This document shows positions 4,321 to 7,450 of a stretch of 7,450 nt of DNA, piece after piece. Source of the DNA: an uncultured Dorea sp. (GTDB taxonomy: Bacteria > Bacillota > Clostridia > Lachnospirales > Lachnospiraceae); contig CAQNVT010000184.1 in the NCBI GenBank assembly GCA_948844705.1, forward strand, positions 1 through 7,450. Reading direction: 5' to 3'. The translations under genes and the position numbers were made by a program. The notes below the pieces were generated by a model. That model was not told the origin of the DNA and made no database searches. It saw nothing but the letters and a program-made list of their open reading frames with translations. Each line of letters opens with the position of its first letter. The stretch's first letter is position 1.

Positions 4321-5751
4321 CTATACCTGGTCTTTATCCAATTTCAGAATCAGCGCCACTCTTCCTCCGTATCCCCTCTCTCCGGCATTTTCAATAACAA
4401 CCCGGCCTCCCTGAAGCTCTGCAAACCGGGAGGCCGTATAGAGTCCAAGTCCCCGGTGCCCTTTTCTGTGCCTGCTTTTATCCCCCTGAAAAAACTGCTC
4501 CGCGGCATGCAGAAGCTCTTCCTCCGTAAATCCTCCTCCCCTGTCAGTTACGCTTACCGACAGATATCCCCTTGCATTTCCTTTTTCCGCCTCCGTCTCT
4601 GTCTCTTCCACATACTCTGCCGTTACCAAAATGCTCTCTCCCTTCGGCGTATATTCCAGCGCATTGCTTACAATATTATCCCATGCACGCCGGATCTGAC
4701 CGGGATCACAAAGCAGCCTGCCCGATAATTCTCTCTGCATTCTTATCTCGATTTTCCGGCATCCGCCGAAATACCCCTCCGCCAGCACCCTTGCCCTGTC
4801 AGTCAGCCTCTCTGCAAGCTCTCCCGCGGATATCGTCACAGACTCTTCTTCCTCCTCCTCGGACAAAAGCATTTCCTGAAGCAAAAGAAGATATCTCTCT
4901 ATCTCTTCCGCATTTTCCCTGATATACCGGCTGTATTCCCGGGAGGACCCTTCGAGTGTCTCTTCCTCCAAAAGCTCTGCATTTCCCTTGATGACCGTAA
5001 GCGGTGTCTTAATATCGTGGGCGAGGGCCGCCACCTGTTCTCGTTTATGTCTTTCCGTTTTCCACTGCTCCTCTAACGCGGCGCTTAACGCCTCCCCCAT
5101 CCGGGACAGAGATACCAGGGCTTCGTCTATCTCCCGGATATCGCAGTGTTCCTCCCTGATTTCCAGATCCTGGCGCCGGATCTTTTCCGTCACCTCATTC
5201 AAAGCCTTCAGTCGCCCGGAAAGCGATTTTGCAAAACGTCTGGAAACAAGCGCCGTCTGTAAAACAAACAAAGCGATAAAGCAAAGAACAATGCAGATGT
5301 CCGGCGACGGAAGGTGTTTTCTTAAAAATACATTTGAAGCCTGGGATCTGATAAAATATTTCACAACACAGACCTCGCCGTCCTCTCTTAAAAGAAATCT
5401 GTAATATCCGCCGCCGACTGCAAAGGTATTGTTGTCAAGATATGCCTTCCATGCCCGTATCTGCTCTTTTTCGTCAAAGCTCCCATAGAGAAATCCCTGC
5501 GACGTATCATACACCCCGTACACACTTCCCTGGGGAAGCATTTCCTCCGTAACCCTTTCTGCATTTACAAGGACCTTTCCGTTATCATTGATCCATGTTT
5601 CCATATAATTGGCAGGAAGTATCATCCCCGCATTTACGAGGCCGTTAAACGTCAGAAGCATAATCAGTACAAGCAAAATCGTATTGATACAAAATATACA
5701 GATATATCGGATAAAAAACCCGGTCAATGTCCTCTTTTTTCCTGTTCCCAT
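4321..5751 (-). CDS. HisKA sensor histidine kinase, LanK/CprK-like
   Basis: A 476-residue membrane sensor kinase, partner of the OmpR-family regulator upstream. Numbered from the ATG at 5751: helix TM1 (about 12-35), an extracellular sensor segment of about 115 residues (36-150), TM2 (about 151-170), a linker (171-235), the HisKA H-box AALAHDIKTPLTVIKGNAELL with H245, an unusual Glu run (SEEEEEES, 297-304), the N-box DNIVSNALEYTP, the G1 box DRGGGF (403-408) and the G2 box GHRGLGLYTASR. Layout and its place next to MutG/MutE permeases match kinases that detect lantibiotics and related peptides (LanK, CprK); the ligand is unknown. It overlaps the regulator gene by 28 bases. The start is uncertain: an ATG at 5769 adds six residues with only GAG as ribosome site, while 5751 has GGGGG 11 bases upstream and less overlap. 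Confidence 0.9.
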   Translation of the reverse strand: MGTGKKRTLTGFFIRYICIFCINTILLVLIMLLTFNGLVNAGMILPANYMETWINDNGKVLVNAERVTEEMLPQGSVYGVYDTSQGFLYGSFDEKEQIRAWKAYLDNNTFAVGGGYYRFLLREDGEVCVVKYFIRSQASNVFLRKHLPSPDICIVLCFIALFVLQTALVSRRFAKSLSGRLKALNEVTEKIRRQDLEIREEHCDIREIDEALVSLSRMGEALSAALEEQWKTERHKREQVAALAHDIKTPLTVIKGNAELLEEETLEGSSREYSRYIRENAEEIERYLLLLQEMLLSEEEEEESVTISAGELAERLTDRARVLAEGYFGGCRKIEIRMQRELSGRLLCDPGQIRRAWDNIVSNALEYTPKGESILVTAEYVEETETEAEKGNARGYLSVSVTDRGGGFTEEELLHAAEQFFQGDKSRHRKGHRGLGLYTASRFAELQGGRVVIENAGERGYGGRVALILKLDKDQV

Positions 5752-6401
5752 CGGTACCCAATCCCCCATACTGTCTCAATCGGCTCCAGCCGGAGCTTTT
5801 TAAACTTCGCCCGTATATTTTTCACATGCTCTGTAATAACCGAGCTGTCGCTCTCGCCGTCATATCCAAACACCGCTTCATAGATGCGCTCCTTTGAGAA
5901 CACCTGGCCGCGGTTCATGGCAAGATATTCGCAGATCGCATACTCACTCTTCGTTAGCTCAAGCTCTTTTCCCCCATAAAATATCCGCTTTGCCTTAAGC
6001 TCGAAATTCACTCCGCCAACAGATACGGCATACTTTTTCTCTCTGCTCTCCCTTCTTAAATGAGCAGAGACCCTTGCCCTTAACTCTCCGATCCCGAAGG
6101 GCTTGGCAATATAATCATCTCCGCCGATCCCAAGCCCCCGCATCAGATCCTCCTCCCCGGTCTTTGCCGTCAGAAACAAAATCGGACAGTCTACAAGGTC
6201 CCTGATCTCTTCACACAGAGCAAACCCATCCTTCCCCGGCATCATAACATCCAGAAGAATAAGCTGATATTCCTGAAGCTTAAGCTTACTCACCTGATCC
6301 GGACGATCAATCGCCGTCACCTCATAGCCTTCCTTTTCCAGCGCATTTTTGATCAGCGTCAATATTCCCTTTTCATCGTCAACCGCTAATATCTTAATCA
6401 T
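5724..6401 (-). CDS. OmpR/PhoB-family response regulator, LanR/CprR-like
   Basis: A 225-residue winged-helix response regulator. The receiver domain (1-115) shows D8/D9, phosphoacceptor D51 in LILLDVMMPGKDGF, T78 in LFLTAKTGEED and K100 in YIAKPFGIGEL. The C-terminal trans_reg domain (about 127-223) has the LTKSEYAICEYLAMN and VFSKERIYEAVFG helices, the recognition helix region SVITEHVKNIRAKF and the wing ETVWGIGYRW. By analogy with NisR, SpaR and CprR it should switch on the adjacent transporter genes when its kinase detects a peptide. The start at 6401 is set by AAGGAAG 8 bases upstream; a longer frame from 6419 has no ribosome site. The gene overlaps the end of the MutG-type permease by 8 bases and the kinase start by 28, so all are one operon. 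Confidence 0.93.
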   Translation of the reverse strand: MIKILAVDDEKGILTLIKNALEKEGYEVTAIDRPDQVSKLKLQEYQLILLDVMMPGKDGFALCEEIRDLVDCPILFLTAKTGEEDLMRGLGIGGDDYIAKPFGIGELRARVSAHLRRESREKKYAVSVGGVNFELKAKRIFYGGKELELTKSEYAICEYLAMNRGQVFSKERIYEAVFGYDGESDSSVITEHVKNIRAKFKKLRLEPIETVWGIGYRWEQEKRGH

Positions 6402-7149
6402 CCGTCCGTCTTCCTTCATAAAAATAAAATCCTGCCGCTGCTATAAGCATAATCCCTGCCGTCACGATGATATTTACCGCAAAACTATGCCGGATAAACT
6501 CCTCCGTCACAGGCGGACTCTTTTTGAACCAATATCTCATCAGAAGCCCTTCCCACCGTCCGCAAAAGGCGCACGGCAGAAACTGCCACAGCCCATCTCC
6601 GAGCCCGGTCAGCATAAGCGCAGACAAAACCGATTCCACGGCTCCGATGCCGATAGAAATGCTTTTCGGCTTCCACAGATTTAGATACAGATGCATCACA
6701 TACATTCCTGTGCTTCCAAGCCACATAACAAGAATTATCATGACCATAAAGGAAAAATCGAATTCACATCTTTTAAGAATCAGGCTGTATCCCGCCATAA
6801 ATCCGCCGACTGCAAGCGCCATTCCAAAAAGCCCCATAAAAAATACCAGAACCCATTTGGCAAGAAACGCATGCTTCCGCTTAACCGCCGTCCCAAGGAA
6901 CACAAGAAAATGATTGCCCTCCTCCGGAGAAACTGCCTGTGCACATACAACGCTGATGACCAGAGGAAGCGCTACGGTCAGCACGATAACATAGGAGGAC
7001 AGCTCACTCTCCCGGCTGTGCGGACTTATTTTATAATAACATAAAAATACCAGGATTCCAAATAAGGGAATCAGCAAATGCAGAAAGAAAAATGACGTAT
7101 GCTTCATTTTATAAAATTCCAGATGAATAAGCCTCAGAAGTTCCTTCAT
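6394..7149 (-). CDS. Lantibiotic-immunity ABC transporter permease, MutG/SpaG family
   Basis: A 251-residue integral membrane protein with six predicted helices (about 18-38, 53-73, 97-123, 133-154, 164-185 and 222-244) and no ATPase domain. The N-terminus LIHLEFYKMKHTSFFFLHLLIPLFG and the SPEEGNHF loop after helix 2 are typical of the ABC-2 type LanG/MutG permeases, which with LanE and the ATPase LanF remove lantibiotics from the membrane. Length (about 250) is normal. The ATG at 7149 follows the MutE-type stop directly with no spacer and is preceded by GGTGG at 5 bases, so translation is coupled. The adjacent regulator and kinase genes make the substrate most likely an antimicrobial peptide; family placement is from recognition, not alignment. 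Confidence 0.86.
   Translation of the reverse strand: MKELLRLIHLEFYKMKHTSFFFLHLLIPLFGILVFLCYYKISPHSRESELSSYVIVLTVALPLVISVVCAQAVSPEEGNHFLVFLGTAVKRKHAFLAKWVLVFFMGLFGMALAVGGFMAGYSLILKRCEFDFSFMVMIILVMWLGSTGMYVMHLYLNLWKPKSISIGIGAVESVLSALMLTGLGDGLWQFLPCAFCGRWEGLLMRYWFKKSPPVTEEFIRHSFAVNIIVTAGIMLIAAAGFYFYEGRRTDD
6410..6416 (-). promoter_or_regulatory. Ribosome binding site of the LanR-like regulator
   Basis: AAGGAAG on the minus strand, 8 bases before the ATG at 6401, located inside the last codons of the MutG-type permease gene. It shows that the regulator starts MIKILAVDDEK, not six residues earlier. Confidence 0.75.
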
Positions 7150-7450
7150 CTATTCCACCGCCTTCTTTTCAAAATACCGCCTGCTGATTCCCCACAAAAG
7201 GAAGAACCACAGAAGCGAGCTTAAGATCCCCACAGGAATCCACACATACTCCGTAAGCTCCGGAGTATAAGTCATACTCTCCGGACATGCCGGAAGTCCA
7301 TTGGGGAGAATGCCGAGAATACTGCACATAAGTCTTGCGGGCACCGCTCCCGGAAGCAGCATAAAATACGGCTTTAACGAGACAACAGGGGCTATGAGTC
7401 CGTAGCTTGCCACATGAATCAGAGGCATCGCCGCACCTCCGAACATCTGC
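7150..7450 (-). CDS. Lantibiotic-immunity ABC transporter permease, MutE/EpiE family (C-terminal part)
   Basis: The last 99 codons of a permease whose 5' end lies beyond the right edge; the frame is open to the final base, so the internal Met at 7446 is not the start. Visible are a hydrophobic segment after MFGGAAMPLIH, a PGAVPARLMCSILGILPNGLP stretch (the ILPNG turn is common in MutE/EpiE/SpaE permeases), a short extracellular loop, and a final helix YVWIPVGILSSLLWFFLLWG followed by the charged end RRYFEKKAVE. Full-length family members are about 240-250 residues, so about 150 residues are missing. It directly precedes the MutG-type gene, reproducing the LanE-LanG order; the ATPase gene (LanF) should lie just upstream, outside the window. 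Confidence 0.8.
   Translation of the reverse strand, partial: QMFGGAAMPLIHVASYGLIAPVVSLKPYFMLLPGAVPARLMCSILGILPNGLPACPESMTYTPELTEYVWIPVGILSSLLWFFLLWGISRRYFEKKAVE

Noticed and set aside
3730..4728. A 332-codon + strand ORF.
   Set aside because: It spans, in antisense, the lipoprotein gene, its promoter region and the end of the kinase gene, and its translation (Cys/Arg/Leu-rich) resembles no protein family. Both minus-strand genes have clear domains.
6402..6419. A six-residue longer start for the LanR-like regulator.
   Set aside because: No ribosome site precedes it, whereas the start at 6401 has AAGGAAG at 8 bases and gives the normal family N-terminus.

Overview
The window looks like the end of a Gram-positive, low-to-mid GC Clostridia contig, most likely Lachnospiraceae. 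This rests on clean AGGAGG/AAGGAAG ribosome sites, a lipobox lipoprotein, a LanR/LanK-type two-component pair beside lantibiotic-immunity permeases, a GHKL/LytTR pair, and the tail of a giant 2-hydroxyacyl-CoA dehydratase activase-like protein. The taxonomic assignment is inference from gene content only. The first 31 bases are not genomic: they match the Illumina TruSeq read-2 adapter, so the window starts at an untrimmed contig end.

Layout: (1) adapter, then on the + strand the last ~54 codons of an activase-like gene, whose stop codon lies in the loop of a strong hairpin terminator shared with the converging minus-strand genes. (2) Everything else is on the minus strand; read 5'->3' it runs from position 7450 down to 226. 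First come the 3' part of a MutE/EpiE-type permease, a complete MutG-type permease, an OmpR-family response regulator and its HisKA sensor kinase. These are butted or overlapping, giving a LanFEG-RK (Cpr-like) peptide-sensing and resistance operon whose ATPase gene would lie beyond the right edge. (3) Next is a single-gene unit for a 303-residue lipoprotein, with its own extended -10 promoter and a rho-independent terminator. (4) The last unit starts from its own promoter and holds an NfeD-family membrane protein, an SPFH/band-7 (QmcA-type) protein, a LytTR response regulator and a GHKL histidine kinase, with gaps of 2 and 28 bases and one 8-base overlap.

Together the minus-strand genes look like a cell-envelope sensing and defence neighbourhood. 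One two-component system is tied to a peptide-expelling ABC transporter, and a second is linked transcriptionally to a membrane-microdomain pair (SPFH plus NfeD). No lantibiotic precursor or modification gene is visible, so the transporter system is more likely stand-alone resistance than producer self-immunity, within the limits of this window. I see no tRNA, rRNA, CRISPR array, insertion sequence or phage gene, and no gene-free stretch longer than about 125 bases.
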